From assembly GCF_900110255.1 (NCBI RefSeq), contig NZ_FODD01000012.1, positions 62,001-126,000 on the forward strand: 64,000 nucleotides of DNA, read 5' to 3'. The notes beneath the pieces are model-generated. The model was not told the origin of the DNA. It saw only the letters and a list, made by a program, of their open reading frames with translations, and ran no database searches. The translations under genes and the position numbers were made by a program. The stretch comes from Actinacidiphila rubida. GTDB taxonomy: Bacteria; Actinomycetota; Actinomycetes; Streptomycetales; Streptomycetaceae. This document shows positions 24,510 to 33,650 of this stretch, piece by piece. Within the stretch, counting starts at the first letter, position 1; each line of letters opens with the position of its first letter.

Positions 24510-25988
24510 GTGCCGGGCACACCAGTCCCCTCACCCGCCACGCCCGCCAACGGGTACGAGCAGGAGTGCTCCGCCGCGCGCGCTCCCGGGCTGGGGCAGG
24601 GGCGGCGGCCGGACACCGGACCGCACCGGTCATCCGCCTCCGCGGCGCGACCACGGACCGGCGTCGCACTCGTCGCCTCGTTGCTCGGGTTCACGGTGAT
24701 CACCATCGACGTGTCGGCCGTGAACATCGCGCTGCCCGCGATCCGCGGCTCGCTCCACGGCGGAATGGCGGGGCTGCAGTGGGTGGTGGACGCGTACACC
24801 CTGATGTTCGCCGCCCTGATGATCTCCGCCGGCGCCCTCGCCGACCGCGCCGGTGCCCGCCGCGCCTACGCCTGGGGCGTGGCCCTGTTCACCCTCGCCT
24901 CCCTCGCCTGCGCGGCCGCACCCGGCATCGGCGTTCTGGTCGGGGCGCGCGTGGCGCAGGGCGGCGCCGCCGCGGTCGTGATGCCCGCGTCCCTGGCTCT
25001 GGTCCGGCAGGTCTACCAGGACGCGCGGGCGCGCGCCCGCGCCATCGCACTGTGGACGGTCGGCGGATCGGTGGCGATGGCCGCGGGGCCGGTGCTGGGC
25101 GGCCTGCTCACCGACACGGCGGGCTGGCGCGCGGTCTTCCTGCTCAACCTCCCGGTCGGCCTGCTGATCCTCGGCCTGCTCGCCCGGGTCCCGCGCTCCC
25201 CGCGGCGACCCGCCGCCATGGACGGCGGCGGCCAGCTCACCGCCGTCCTCACGCTGGCCGGGCTGGCCTTCGCGGTGATCGAGGGCGGTCACCTGGGCTG
25301 GACCAGCGGCCCCGTGCTGACCGCGGGCGCGCTCGCCGTCGCCTCCGGTTTCGCCTTCCACGCGACAGAGGCCCGGCACCCCCGGCCCATGATTCCGCTG
25401 CCCATGGTCAAGGACCGCGAGGTGGCCGTCCCGCTCGCGGTCGGGTTCGCGGTCAACGCCGCGTTCTACGGGGGGATCTTCCTGCTCGGGCTGTACTACC
25501 AGCAGCTTCGCGGCATGTCGGGCACGGCCGCCGGGTTGATGTTCGTCCCGATGTCGGCGGTGGTCACGGCGACCAACCTCCTCTCGCCGCGCCTGGCGGA
25601 GCGGATCGGGCGCCGGCCGGTGATCATCGCCGGTCAACTGGTGTTCGCCGCGGCGATGCTGACGATGCTGCCGCTGGCCGCGCACACCCCGATCTGGCTG
25701 GTGCTGGTCCTGCTGCTGCCGCTGAGCGTCGGCGGGGCCGTCGCCGTCCCCGCGCTGACCGCGCTGCTGATCGACGCCGTACCGGCGGAGCGCGCGGGCA
25801 CGGCGTCGGGACTGCTCAACTCCCTCCGGCAGACCGGCGGGGCGCTGTCGGTCGCCCTCTTCGGCAGCCTGCTCGCCGGCCCGGCCGGCAGCTTCTCCCT
25901 GCCCGGCATGCGCCTCGGCCTGCTGGCCGTCGCCGCCCTCCTCCTCGGCACGGCCGCCCTCTCGCGCTTCTTCCTGCCCCGTGGCTGA
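24510..25988 (+). CDS. DHA2-family MFS drug/proton antiporter
   Basis: A 492-residue transporter with about 14 hydrophobic segments. The DHA2 landmarks include TIDVSAVNIALPAI in helix 1, LQWVVDAYTLMFAALMISAG, DRAGARRAYAWG between helices 2 and 3, and GPVLGGLLTDTAGWRAVFLL, the motif C region. It should export drugs or small amphiphiles against the proton gradient. The GTG at 24510 behind AGGAGG is preferred over the upstream in-frame ATG at 24273. It is divergently arranged with the MmyB-type regulator, its likely repressor. Confidence 0.9.
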   Translation: MPGTPVPSPATPANGYEQECSAARAPGLGQGRRPDTGPHRSSASAARPRTGVALVASLLGFTVITIDVSAVNIALPAIRGSLHGGMAGLQWVVDAYTLMFAALMISAGALADRAGARRAYAWGVALFTLASLACAAAPGIGVLVGARVAQGGAAAVVMPASLALVRQVYQDARARARAIALWTVGGSVAMAAGPVLGGLLTDTAGWRAVFLLNLPVGLLILGLLARVPRSPRRPAAMDGGGQLTAVLTLAGLAFAVIEGGHLGWTSGPVLTAGALAVASGFAFHATEARHPRPMIPLPMVKDREVAVPLAVGFAVNAAFYGGIFLLGLYYQQLRGMSGTAAGLMFVPMSAVVTATNLLSPRLAERIGRRPVIIAGQLVFAAAMLTMLPLAAHTPIWLVLVLLLPLSVGGAVAVPALTALLIDAVPAERAGTASGLLNSLRQTGGALSVALFGSLLAGPAGSFSLPGMRLGLLAVAALLLGTAALSRFFLPRG

Positions 25989-26130
25989 GAGAGCCGCCGC
26001 ACAGGACCTGGGCGGCCTGGTGGCCCGTCACGGCACGGCTGCCGCGCTCCCCCGCACGGTCTGCTCGAGCTGCACGAGCTCTGCCCGGCGGGACGGCAGC
26101 GAACGACCCCCCACACGTCGCACCACGCGC

Positions 26131-26565
26131 TCACCCGTCCGCGGGCGGGGCTTGCGGGGTGGGCGTGGGCTGGAAGCACGCGGTGACGATCTTGCCCCGG
26201 GGACAGGGTTGGACCTGCCAGGTGGAGGCGAGTGCGTCGACCAGGAGGATCCCGCGGCCCCCGGACGCTTCGTCATCGGGCTCGCGCAGGCGGGGAGCGT
26301 CCGGCGAACCGTCGTGCACGCTGACGTGGAGGCAGGTGCCGTCCCAGGCCAGGATGAGGTGGGCCGTGCCGCGGGCGTGACGGTGGGCATTCGTGACCAG
26401 TTCGGAGACCGCGAGCACCACCGCGTCCGCGGTGTCCGGCGCGGAGTGCGTCCAGCCCAGGTCCCGCAGATGCCGCCGCGTCCACGCGCGCGCCTCGCCG
26501 ACGGGGGTGTCCACGGCGATCGACCGGGCCCAGCCCGTGGCACGAACAGAGTGTCCCTCGGTCAC
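26131..26565 (-). CDS. RsbW-like ATP-binding regulatory protein
   Basis: A 144-residue HATPase_c protein. The N box is VLAVSELVTNAHRHARG, the DG motif is LHVSVHDGSPDAP, and the glycine loop is ASGGRGILLVDALA. Such small kinases phosphorylate anti-anti-sigma factors or act as anti-sigma factors; partners are often SpoIIE phosphatases like the one at 5466-7643. No STAS partner gene is adjacent. The GTG at 26565 follows GGGAGG. Confidence 0.88.
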   Translation of the reverse strand: MTEGHSVRATGWARSIAVDTPVGEARAWTRRHLRDLGWTHSAPDTADAVVLAVSELVTNAHRHARGTAHLILAWDGTCLHVSVHDGSPDAPRLREPDDEASGGRGILLVDALASTWQVQPCPRGKIVTACFQPTPTPQAPPADG

Positions 26566-26674
26566 GATGGAGCCTCCCGATCCCACGAACCCAAGTGCCG
26601 CCGCCACACCGGTCGCATGCCCCGGCTCGCCCGTCCTATCTGCGTTCAGACGACGCGGGACGGGTGCGGCCCGC

Positions 26675-27013
26675 TCACAGGTGGGCGTCCAGGAACTCCC
26701 CGAGCGCGATCCGGGACATCGGGCCGCTCGCGACCGCGGTCGCCTCGCCCCGATCGATCAGCACGAGGGAGGGCGCGCCGGTGACGCCATAGCGCCGCAC
26801 GGGGCCGGGGCACCTGGCGATGTCGGCCCGCACGACGATCAGCCGGCCCTCATAGGCGTCGGCCGCCTCCCGCACCAGGGGATCCATTTCCTTGCACGCT
26901 GCCACGGCCTTGGGCCACACCCCGTGGAAGTACGCGAGCACCGGGACGTCCGCCCTCGCCAGGATGAACTCGAACTCGGCGTTCTCCCGGGGTTGATGGA
27001 CCCTGTTCGCCAT
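26675..27013 (-). CDS. thioredoxin-fold protein without the CxxC pair
   Basis: A 112-residue protein with thioredoxin secondary structure: VPVLAYFHGVWPKAVAACKE replaces the usual strand and active-site turn, LIVVRADIARCPG is the third strand, and YGVTGAPSLVLIDRGE carries the cis-proline loop. In the place of WCGPC there is VWPKAV; the only nearby Cys is in AACKE. It therefore cannot do classical dithiol chemistry. The ATG at 27013 follows AGGACG. It lies just downstream of the DEAD-box helicase gene on the same strand. Confidence 0.75.
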   Translation of the reverse strand: MANRVHQPRENAEFEFILARADVPVLAYFHGVWPKAVAACKEMDPLVREAADAYEGRLIVVRADIARCPGPVRRYGVTGAPSLVLIDRGEATAVASGPMSRIALGEFLDAHL

Positions 27014-27094
27014 CGGCACGTCCTGACGCTCCACTCGGTGCGAGGCAGTGGCTGCCTCCTGGTGTCTGCCGACCGCGGGGGTGGGAACCGCAGG

Positions 27095-28513
27095 TCAGTG
27101 TGCCTTGCGCACGCGGGCGGCCTTGCGGGCCTCCGCCATCGCGCGCGCCTCCGCGGCCTTGCGGGACTCCTTCGGCGGCCGGCCCGCGCGGGTGCCCAGC
27201 CCCCGGAACGCCGCGTTGCCGGTCTTCGCCCGGTCCTGCACCGGCGGGCGCTGCGCGCCGGTGATGCTGGTCAGCCTCTCCTCGCCGGAGCGTACCTGGG
27301 TGACGGTGGGCCGGATCCCGGCGTCGGACATCATGCGGTTCACGTCGCGGCGCTGGCCGGGCGTGACCAGTGTCACCACCCTGCCGGACTCCCCGGCACG
27401 CGCGGTGCGCCCGCCACGGTGGAGGTAGTCCTTCGGGTCGGCGGGCGGATCCACGTTGACGACGAGGTCCAGCTGCTCGACGTGGATGCCACGGGCCGCG
27501 ACGTTGGTGGCCACCAGCACCGTGATCTCGCCGTCCTTGAACTGGGCGAGCGTGTGCGTGCGCTGCGGCTGCGACTTCCCGGAGTGCAGCGCACCGGCCT
27601 TGATGCCGCTGCCCCGCAGATGGCGGGTGAACTGGTCCACCGCGTGCTTGGTGTCCAGGAACATCAGCACCCGCCCGTCCCGGGCGGCGATCTCGGTGGC
27701 CGTCGCGTACTTGTCGGCGGGATGGATGTTCAGCACGTGGTGCTCCATCGTCGCGACCGAGCCCTCCGCCCGGTCGACCGAGGCGAACACCGGCTCGCTC
27801 AGGTACTGCCCGACCAGCTGGTCGACGTTGCGGTCGAGCGTCGCGGAGAACAGCATCCGCTGCCCGCCGGCGGGCATCCGGTCCAGGGTCTCCGTGACCT
27901 GCGGCAGGAACCCCAGGTCGCACATCTGGTCCGCCTCGTCCAGCACCGCGATCCGTACCTGGTCCAAGTGGCAGTCCCGCCGGGCGACGAGGTCGGCCAG
28001 CCGTCCCGGTGTCGCCACCACGACCTCGGCGCCCGCCCGGAGCGACGCCGCCTGGCGGGTGATCCCCAGCCCGCCGACCACGGTCGCCACGCGCAGCCCG
28101 AGCGCCTTCGCGCAGGGGTCCAGCGCCTCGCTCACCTGCTGCGCGAGTTCCCTCGTCGGCACCAGGACCAGTGCCAGGGGGCGCTTCGGTTCGGCGCGCC
28201 GGCCCGCCGTACGGGCCAGCAGCGCGAGCCCGAAGGCAAGGGTCTTCCCCGAGCCGGTCCGCGCACGGCCGAGGACGTCCCGGCCGGCCAGCGCGCTCGG
28301 CAGGGTGGCCGCCTGGATCGGGAACGGCTTCTCCACGCCGAGTCCCGCCAGCACCTCCATCAGCGCGGCCGGCAGTCCCAGCTCCGCGAAGGACCCGGCC
28401 GGTGGGAGGCCGGGAGCCGGCGTCCCCGCCACCGAGAGCTCGCCCCGCGGGGCCCTCCCGTGGTCGGACCTGCCGGATCCGGAGCGGCCGGAGGCCGGCT
28501 GCTTCGCCTTCAT
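27095..28513 (-). CDS. DEAD-box RNA helicase
   Basis: A 472-residue helicase. Motifs in order: Q motif region (GVEKPFPIQ), I (GRARTGSGKT), Ia (PTRELAQQ), Ib (ATPGRL), II (VLDEADQM), III (FSATLD), then the second domain with VLVATNVAARGIHV and HRGGRTARAGESG. The C-terminal extension is basic and Ala/Arg-rich, typical of actinobacterial RhlE-like helicases in RNA remodelling. The ATG at 28513 follows AAGGA. The thioredoxin-like gene follows 81 bases later on the same strand. Confidence 0.93.
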   Translation of the reverse strand: MKAKQPASGRSGSGRSDHGRAPRGELSVAGTPAPGLPPAGSFAELGLPAALMEVLAGLGVEKPFPIQAATLPSALAGRDVLGRARTGSGKTLAFGLALLARTAGRRAEPKRPLALVLVPTRELAQQVSEALDPCAKALGLRVATVVGGLGITRQAASLRAGAEVVVATPGRLADLVARRDCHLDQVRIAVLDEADQMCDLGFLPQVTETLDRMPAGGQRMLFSATLDRNVDQLVGQYLSEPVFASVDRAEGSVATMEHHVLNIHPADKYATATEIAARDGRVLMFLDTKHAVDQFTRHLRGSGIKAGALHSGKSQPQRTHTLAQFKDGEITVLVATNVAARGIHVEQLDLVVNVDPPADPKDYLHRGGRTARAGESGRVVTLVTPGQRRDVNRMMSDAGIRPTVTQVRSGEERLTSITGAQRPPVQDRAKTGNAAFRGLGTRAGRPPKESRKAAEARAMAEARKAARVRKAH

Positions 28514-28756
28514 GGGGATCCTTCCTCGTTTCACCGCCCTGAACGGACCGGGGCCCGTACCTTGTCCGGCACGGGCCCAGGCTGCACACGAGCCTGCTTC
28601 GACCTTACCAGCGCGGGCCTCGCACCGGCCGTCCCCGCGGCCCGGCCGGGCACCGGACCAGGGGGGCGTCCCGCGCGGGAGGCGGGCCGGCAGGACGTCG
28701 TCCCGTCGGGGAGGGTCCGCGACGGCCACCAGGCCCGCTCCACCGCACCCGCGAGC

Positions 28757-29647
28757 TCACTGCCGGTCGTGTGACTCGCGCAGGTCCAGGCCCATGGGAT
28801 TGTCCAGGGGAATGTCGCCCGCGCGCACCACGGCGTGGGTCAGGGGGCGCAGCAGCCGGGCGAGCTCCTCGGTCTCGACGGTGGTCAGCACCTCGTAGGC
28901 GGAGGCGGCCAGGTCGTCGGTTCGTTCCTCGATCCGGGCTGTGAGCTCAAGCCCCTGCCGGGACAGCCGGCCGTCCTCGAGGAGCCCTTTGTTCGTGAGG
29001 GCGTCGCGCTTCGAGGTCCACTCCGCGTCGTCGAAGTCGCGTGCCTGCGTGTAGACGCCACGGGGGATCGCGTTCGCGATCGCGTGGAGGACGTGTGACT
29101 CGCGGCCGGTGATCCCGGCGGCGAACAGAGCCGCGGTGTGGCCGTCGCCACGGTGTTCGCGCAGAAGCGTCGCGGCCTGCCACAGCTGGGCAAGGGGCTC
29201 CTGAGGTACGGGCAGGGAGCGGTTGGCGGCGAACAGGGTCCGGCCCTCGGCGGGAGCCGATCGTGCGGCGCGCAGGGCGAGTTCCGCCGCCCGTGCCACA
29301 TCCGCGCCGTCGGCCGCGGGGCCCAGCGCCCGGCCGAGCGCCCGCACGGATCCTCGTACCCGCGCGGCGAGGGCCTCGCTCGGCGGAGCGAAGCTCCACG
29401 CCGCCGGCAGGGCCCGACTCACCCGCGCGTAGCTGAAGTTGTAGAACAGGGCGTGCACGACGTCGGCGCCTGCGCTGCCCAGGGGAGCGGCCCGTCCGGC
29501 GAAGTAGCTCATCCAGACACCGCGGTAGCCGGCGGCCTTGAGCGCTTCCAGCGGTTCCGGGGCGAAGTAGACGACGGCGTGGATCGGCTCGAGCAGTCGC
29601 CAGAGGTCCCGGGCGGCCTGCCGCCGGTCCGGCATCGACATTGACAT
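28757..29647 (-). CDS. SCO6745-family protein
   Basis: A 296-residue, mostly helical protein of an actinobacterial family annotated as SCO6745-like. Recognisable segments are VVYFAPEPLEALKAAGYRGV, then MSYFAGRAAPLG, and a C-terminal winged-helix-like part with DAEWTSKRDALTNKGLLEDG and LSRQGLELTARIEERTDDLA. The latter resembles the MarR-type wing and could bind DNA, but no function is established to my knowledge. The ATG at 29647 follows GAAGG; two more in-frame ATGs occur within six codons. Confidence 0.8.
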   Translation of the reverse strand: MSMSMPDRRQAARDLWRLLEPIHAVVYFAPEPLEALKAAGYRGVWMSYFAGRAAPLGSAGADVVHALFYNFSYARVSRALPAAWSFAPPSEALAARVRGSVRALGRALGPAADGADVARAAELALRAARSAPAEGRTLFAANRSLPVPQEPLAQLWQAATLLREHRGDGHTAALFAAGITGRESHVLHAIANAIPRGVYTQARDFDDAEWTSKRDALTNKGLLEDGRLSRQGLELTARIEERTDDLAASAYEVLTTVETEELARLLRPLTHAVVRAGDIPLDNPMGLDLRESHDRQ

Positions 29648-29829
29648 GGCAACCTTCTACGCCTCGATCGGGCGCCGTGTCTCGCGCATGGCGTGACCGA
29701 CGGCTTCGCCCGCGGCGAACCGTCGCGGCGGTGCCCTCAGGACCACCCTCGCGCACCGGCATTCCCGTACTCGCCGATCTCGCGGTTCACGCAGCACCAA
29801 CGCCGCAACGTGGCGGCGCTACCTGTCGG

Positions 29830-30453
29830 CTACTGCGTACTGCCGTCGTCGAGACCGGCGATGACTCTGAGATCCGCCTCGGACAGGTCGAAGTTCCCGG
29901 CGATCCGACGGACCAGCATCAGATGCGGATTGTCCCCGCGGCGGAGCATGTGGATGGTGGACATCGACAGTCCGGCAGCCCTGGCCATGTCCTTGACCGG
30001 TATCCCGCGCAGGTCCATCAACCCGGTGAGAATCCGACCGAACGGGTGCGGCTCCGATCGCCCGGCAGGGGCGACGGCCGGGCCGATGACAACGTCGCCG
30101 ATCTTGGCCTGGAAGCGGATCAGCCGCTCGCCCGTAAAACCGACCTTCGCGACGAACGGCAGGCTCTCGCCGTTGCCGGCGGTGACCGTTCCCGGGATCG
30201 ACACCTCGGTGAACCTCACGGCGGCATCGCAGCGATGATCCCCGGTTTCTGCGGGCGTTCCGGGCTGGACGCGGACGACCTTCCAGTCGCGGTTCCACCA
30301 CGGAAGGCCCTGCAGCACCTCGTTGAAAAAGGGCGGCAGGACGGTCATGTCCACCGGGTCGGGAGGATTCTTCTGGCCTACCCAAATCACACCGGGCCAG
30401 TACCTCAGTGCCGCGATCACATCCGCCGTCAGCGTGCGGTTGGCAGTCTCCAC
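29830..30453 (-). CDS. XRE-type regulator with unusual N-terminal domain
   Basis: A 207-residue protein. Residues 1-130 form an unrecognised domain (IAALRYWPGVIWVGQKNPPD, then beta-rich segments such as AAVRFTEVSIPGTVTA). Residues 140-200 are an XRE-like HTH: ILTGLMDLRGIPVKDMARAA, then LSMSTIHMLRRGDNP. The HTH is C-terminal, the reverse of the usual order. It is divergent from the ankyrin/HEAT gene, with 186 bases between starts, so it may regulate that gene or itself. Confidence 0.7.
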   Translation of the reverse strand: METANRTLTADVIAALRYWPGVIWVGQKNPPDPVDMTVLPPFFNEVLQGLPWWNRDWKVVRVQPGTPAETGDHRCDAAVRFTEVSIPGTVTAGNGESLPFVAKVGFTGERLIRFQAKIGDVVIGPAVAPAGRSEPHPFGRILTGLMDLRGIPVKDMARAAGLSMSTIHMLRRGDNPHLMLVRRIAGNFDLSEADLRVIAGLDDGSTQ

Positions 30454-30639
30454 TGCGCACCCCCCAATCGACAGATCAGTCTCCCATCACCGGGCAAGCG
30501 TTGTCTGATGCGGTACTCGATCTCGGGGGCGTGGATCTTGGCCTTCCAGCGCCGCGGGCACCCATGCCTGTCATCCGCCCCATCGGGCCGATTCGGCGGA
30601 TCTACACTGAGCTGCGATCGCTGCCGGGGGAACAGGATC

Positions 30640-31911
30640 ATGAGCGTGGGTACGGGTGCGGGTAAGAGCAATGCGGTGGACGGCGAGTCCGCCCTGATCT
30701 CCGCGGTCCGGGCTCGGGACACTGACCTGGTAGGGGTAGTTCTCCATGAGAACAGTGACTCCGACTACGTGGACGCCGCGTTCGGCCTGGCGGTCCGGAT
30801 GCACGCCGGGTACATCGCGCAACTGCTGCTCCATCACGGTGCGGATTCGGGCCGGAGCGGGCCCGAGGATCTGATCCCTCTGAGTGCGGCGGTCGACTCG
30901 GGTTCGCCCGCTCTGTTCGAGGCGCTCCTGGACCACAAGATCCGAGGCAGGTATCCCGATTCCGAACTCCGGGAGGCGCGGGACCTCGCGCGCCGCTGGC
31001 ACGAGACGGGGGTCGAGGCCGAACTGCGTCGCCGTACAGGTTCCCGGGATGCCGTCGTCCGTACGCAGGTGCCGGACGACGAGTACAGCAGCGTCGACGA
31101 GTGCACCCTTGGTGGCATGACCGTGTGGGACGGCCACGGGGCGATCCTCACCGACGTCGAGGAACTGCTCGGTGTCCGGACCTCGTTCGAGGAACTGATG
31201 GACCGCGCGTTGACCATCGCCGACCAGAACCACCCGACGTGGAGCGGGGTCACCCTCCTGCTGGCCGGCCGACGCGACCAGGCGATCTGGACCGCCGCTG
31301 CGACGCTGCGCACGCACCCGGACCCGTCCCGCCGGTTGTTCGGTGCCGAGGTACTCCGGGTGACCCATCTGCTCGACGACAGCGACGAGGACGCGTTCGC
31401 CGGTCCCGCTCTGGACATGTTCACCGACTGGTCGGCTGAGGAGACGGACTTCGCCGTGCTCACCGAGGTGCTGGTCGCTCTCGGAGAACACAACGACCCA
31501 CGCGCGGAGGTGGCGCTTCTGCCGCACGCCGGCCATCCCGACGCCCGGGTCCGGCGTGCGGTGGCGCAAGGGCTCAAGGCGTTGTCGTCGCCGCCGGCCT
31601 TTTCCGGCGATGCCCGCACGGCGTTGCTGCGGCTGATGACCGATCCGGACCCGGTGGTACGGAAAACCGCATGCCGCGTGGTGGCCGAGGGCAGGGACCA
31701 CGATCCCGTCTTCGCGGACGCCATGGCTGCCGCGCTGGACGACTCGAACCGTCTGGTCCAACTGGCCGCCGTCTACGGGCTCGCCCTCCACCACGACGAA
31801 CGGTGCGTGGAAGCAGCACGCCTCCTCGGCCCGCCGCAGCGCGGTTCCGTGGAAGAAGAGGGCTTCCTCGAAGCGGCGTGGCGTTACGAATGGCGCCGCG
31901 ACGGCCGCTGA
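30640..31911 (+). CDS. ankyrin- and HEAT-repeat protein
   Basis: A 423-residue protein made of repeats. Residues 15-125 look like ankyrin repeats (SALISAVRARDTDLVGVVLH, then YIAQLLLHHGADSG and LIPLSAAVDSGSPALFEALL). Residues 180-400 are HEAT-like (GAEVLRVTHLL, HPDARVRRAVAQGLKAL, DPDPVVRKTACRVVAEG, DSNRLVQLAAVYGLAL). It is a protein-interaction scaffold with no enzymatic motif. The ATG at 30640 was chosen over far-upstream in-frame starts that would overlap the divergent regulator. The partner is unknown. Confidence 0.75.
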   Translation: MSVGTGAGKSNAVDGESALISAVRARDTDLVGVVLHENSDSDYVDAAFGLAVRMHAGYIAQLLLHHGADSGRSGPEDLIPLSAAVDSGSPALFEALLDHKIRGRYPDSELREARDLARRWHETGVEAELRRRTGSRDAVVRTQVPDDEYSSVDECTLGGMTVWDGHGAILTDVEELLGVRTSFEELMDRALTIADQNHPTWSGVTLLLAGRRDQAIWTAAATLRTHPDPSRRLFGAEVLRVTHLLDDSDEDAFAGPALDMFTDWSAEETDFAVLTEVLVALGEHNDPRAEVALLPHAGHPDARVRRAVAQGLKALSSPPAFSGDARTALLRLMTDPDPVVRKTACRVVAEGRDHDPVFADAMAAALDDSNRLVQLAAVYGLALHHDERCVEAARLLGPPQRGSVEEEGFLEAAWRYEWRRDGR

Positions 31912-32369
31912 ACGTCCCCGCCTGTGCCTGTCGGCTGCTTCGGAGCCGGGAACACCGCCGGTTCGAACGACGCTCCCCGCCAGCCGGCGCCTACGCCGAC
32001 GACCTCGGCGACGATCGCGATCCGATCGCGGTGATCGCGGTGATCGCGAAGTCCACCCGGTCGAAAGCCGACCAGGATCCGACGACCTCGCGGGCCGCCC
32101 CAACGTCTCCGTCAGCACCGCCCGCTGACCCCGCACCGCTCCCCCGACGCCGCGCCGCAGCAGGCCAGCCGCGCTGTTACGATCCGCCAGAATTCGCGCT
32201 TATACCCAACTCATCGGTATCGGCGACGGCGACGGCAAGTCTCGACCTGCCGGCGCTTGCAGGCGGTTTCGGACCGCGAACAGTTCCTGGCCTGCGCGTG
32301 TCATCCGCGGTGGCGTCCGGATCCTGATCGGGAACGCGAAAGTGCCTTCTGAGCTGTGGAAGCCGTGCG
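31912..32369. other. 458-base intergenic region with GATCGCG repeats
   Basis: No supportable gene. GATCGCG occurs four times in 36 bases, at 32013, 32024, 32033 and 32042. It is a convergent region between the ankyrin/HEAT gene and a lipoprotein gene and includes a less GC-rich patch at about 32175-32225. The open frames here are low complexity. Confidence 0.5.
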
Positions 32370-33191
32370 TCAGGGGGTCTTCGGCTGGAGGGTGATCGAC
32401 GGCAGGCCGGGGACGCCCGTGCCGGGGGCCTTGGGGTTGGGCCTGCCGACCGGGTGCCCGGCGCTGTCGCAGACCTGCGGCGCGGACGGCGGGGCGAGTT
32501 GGGAGTACGCGACGCGCTTGGTCGGGAACGAGATCGACTGGCCGATGAGGCCGCCGGTGGTGATGTCGGTCGCCATCTCGCGCTGGCTCAGCGGCCCGCC
32601 GGTGTAGATCGCCCACATGTACCCGACGCAGGGGTTCTTGGCGGCCGTGGCCACGCTCTTGGGCGCGTAGACGTCCCGCACCGACCGCCCGTCGACGCGC
32701 ACCTGGGTCCGGGCCAGCGACGCGGTGGTGAAGGCGTAGCGCGGTGAGCCGTCGGACGCCGCCGAGCCGTCGACGGGCGCCCGGTAGGTGACCTTCCAGT
32801 ACTGCACCTGAACGGCGATCGGGGTGCACACCGGCCCGTCGAACCCGGCGATGGACTTGTCGAAGCGGACGTGACCCCACTTGTGGTCGGTCCAGACCGT
32901 GGAGCCGATCTGCCCCTCGTTCACCCACTCCGCCGCCTGGACGTCGGACCAGCCGCGGTCCTGATGGCAGCCGCCCGGACCGGTCGGGTAGGGCGGCGAC
33001 GGCGTGGCGCGCGGCGAGGGCGAGGCGGACGACGCGGCCGGTGACGCGACGGCGGAGAGTGTGGCCGAGGGGTCCGGCGACGGCGCGGCGCCGTCGTCGC
33101 CTCCTCCGCCCGAGCATCCGGTCGCCAGCAGCCCCGCCGCGGCGAGGACGACGGCCGGCAGGCCGCGGGCAGGCCCGTACGGCAGGTTCAC
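32370..33191 (-). CDS. predicted lipoprotein
   Basis: A 273-residue exported lipoprotein. The signal peptide ends in the lipobox LLATGC near residue 26, followed by Gly and a Ser/Pro/Ala-rich linker (SPSPRATPSPPYPTGPG). The rest is a soluble domain with several Cys (GGCHQDRGW, KNPCVGYMWAIYTGGPLSQR, APQVCDSAGHPVG). No family recognised. Likely attached to the outer face of the membrane. The GTG at 33191, 7 bases after AGGGGG, is favoured over the ATG two codons upstream, which sits on top of the ribosome binding site. Confidence 0.75.
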   Translation of the reverse strand: MNLPYGPARGLPAVVLAAAGLLATGCSGGGGDDGAAPSPDPSATLSAVASPAASSASPSPRATPSPPYPTGPGGCHQDRGWSDVQAAEWVNEGQIGSTVWTDHKWGHVRFDKSIAGFDGPVCTPIAVQVQYWKVTYRAPVDGSAASDGSPRYAFTTASLARTQVRVDGRSVRDVYAPKSVATAAKNPCVGYMWAIYTGGPLSQREMATDITTGGLIGQSISFPTKRVAYSQLAPPSAPQVCDSAGHPVGRPNPKAPGTGVPGLPSITLQPKTP

Positions 33192-33650
33192 GCGCATTCC
33201 CCCTGACACCCCCGTGAGCCGGCGGTCGCCCGGCTCGCGTCACGTGCCCGCCCGCACGGCGGCGACCGGGTCCCGCCATTCTTCCATCGGCCGCGGCACC
33301 CGACATGGTGTGAACTACGCGGAATTCGGCCGGAATTGGGCTGGTGGATCCTTCGCGGGCCCGGTCCCGCGCGATGGCGTCCGAAGTCGCCCCGTCCCGC
33401 CGCCCCGTCCCGGGGACGCGGGCCGGACCGGAGGCCGGTTCCGGGTGCGTGCGGCGCGCGTTCCCCAGGGGGTCCGCGACCCGGTACCGCGGCAGGAACG
33501 CAACGGGAAGGTGCCGTTCGATGCTCCGTCACGTCGGCGCGGGCCGAGAACGCACACCAGGGTCACACCCTCAGGATTCCCGCCGGTGCCCCTTCGGGCG
33601 GCGGACAGCGGTTCATGCACCAGCGCACCCAACGAACAGGTGGATGAGAC
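33192..33650. other. 459-base gap at the left edge of the NRPS cluster
   Basis: Divergent region between the lipoprotein and the cluster regulator. GGAATTCGGCCGGAATT (33331-33347) contains two spaced GGAATT copies. No gene can be supported. I take it as the left boundary of the biosynthetic cluster, since genes to the left show no biosynthetic link. Confidence 0.5.

Noticed and set aside
26131..26565. RsbW-like protein considered as the cognate partner of the phosphatase at 5466-7643
   Set aside because: They are almost 20 kb apart with no STAS gene at either site; functional pairing cannot be supported from this window.
32013..32048. Short repeats considered as a CRISPR remnant
   Set aside because: Units of 7 bases with 2-4 base gaps are far too short, and there are no spacers or cas genes.
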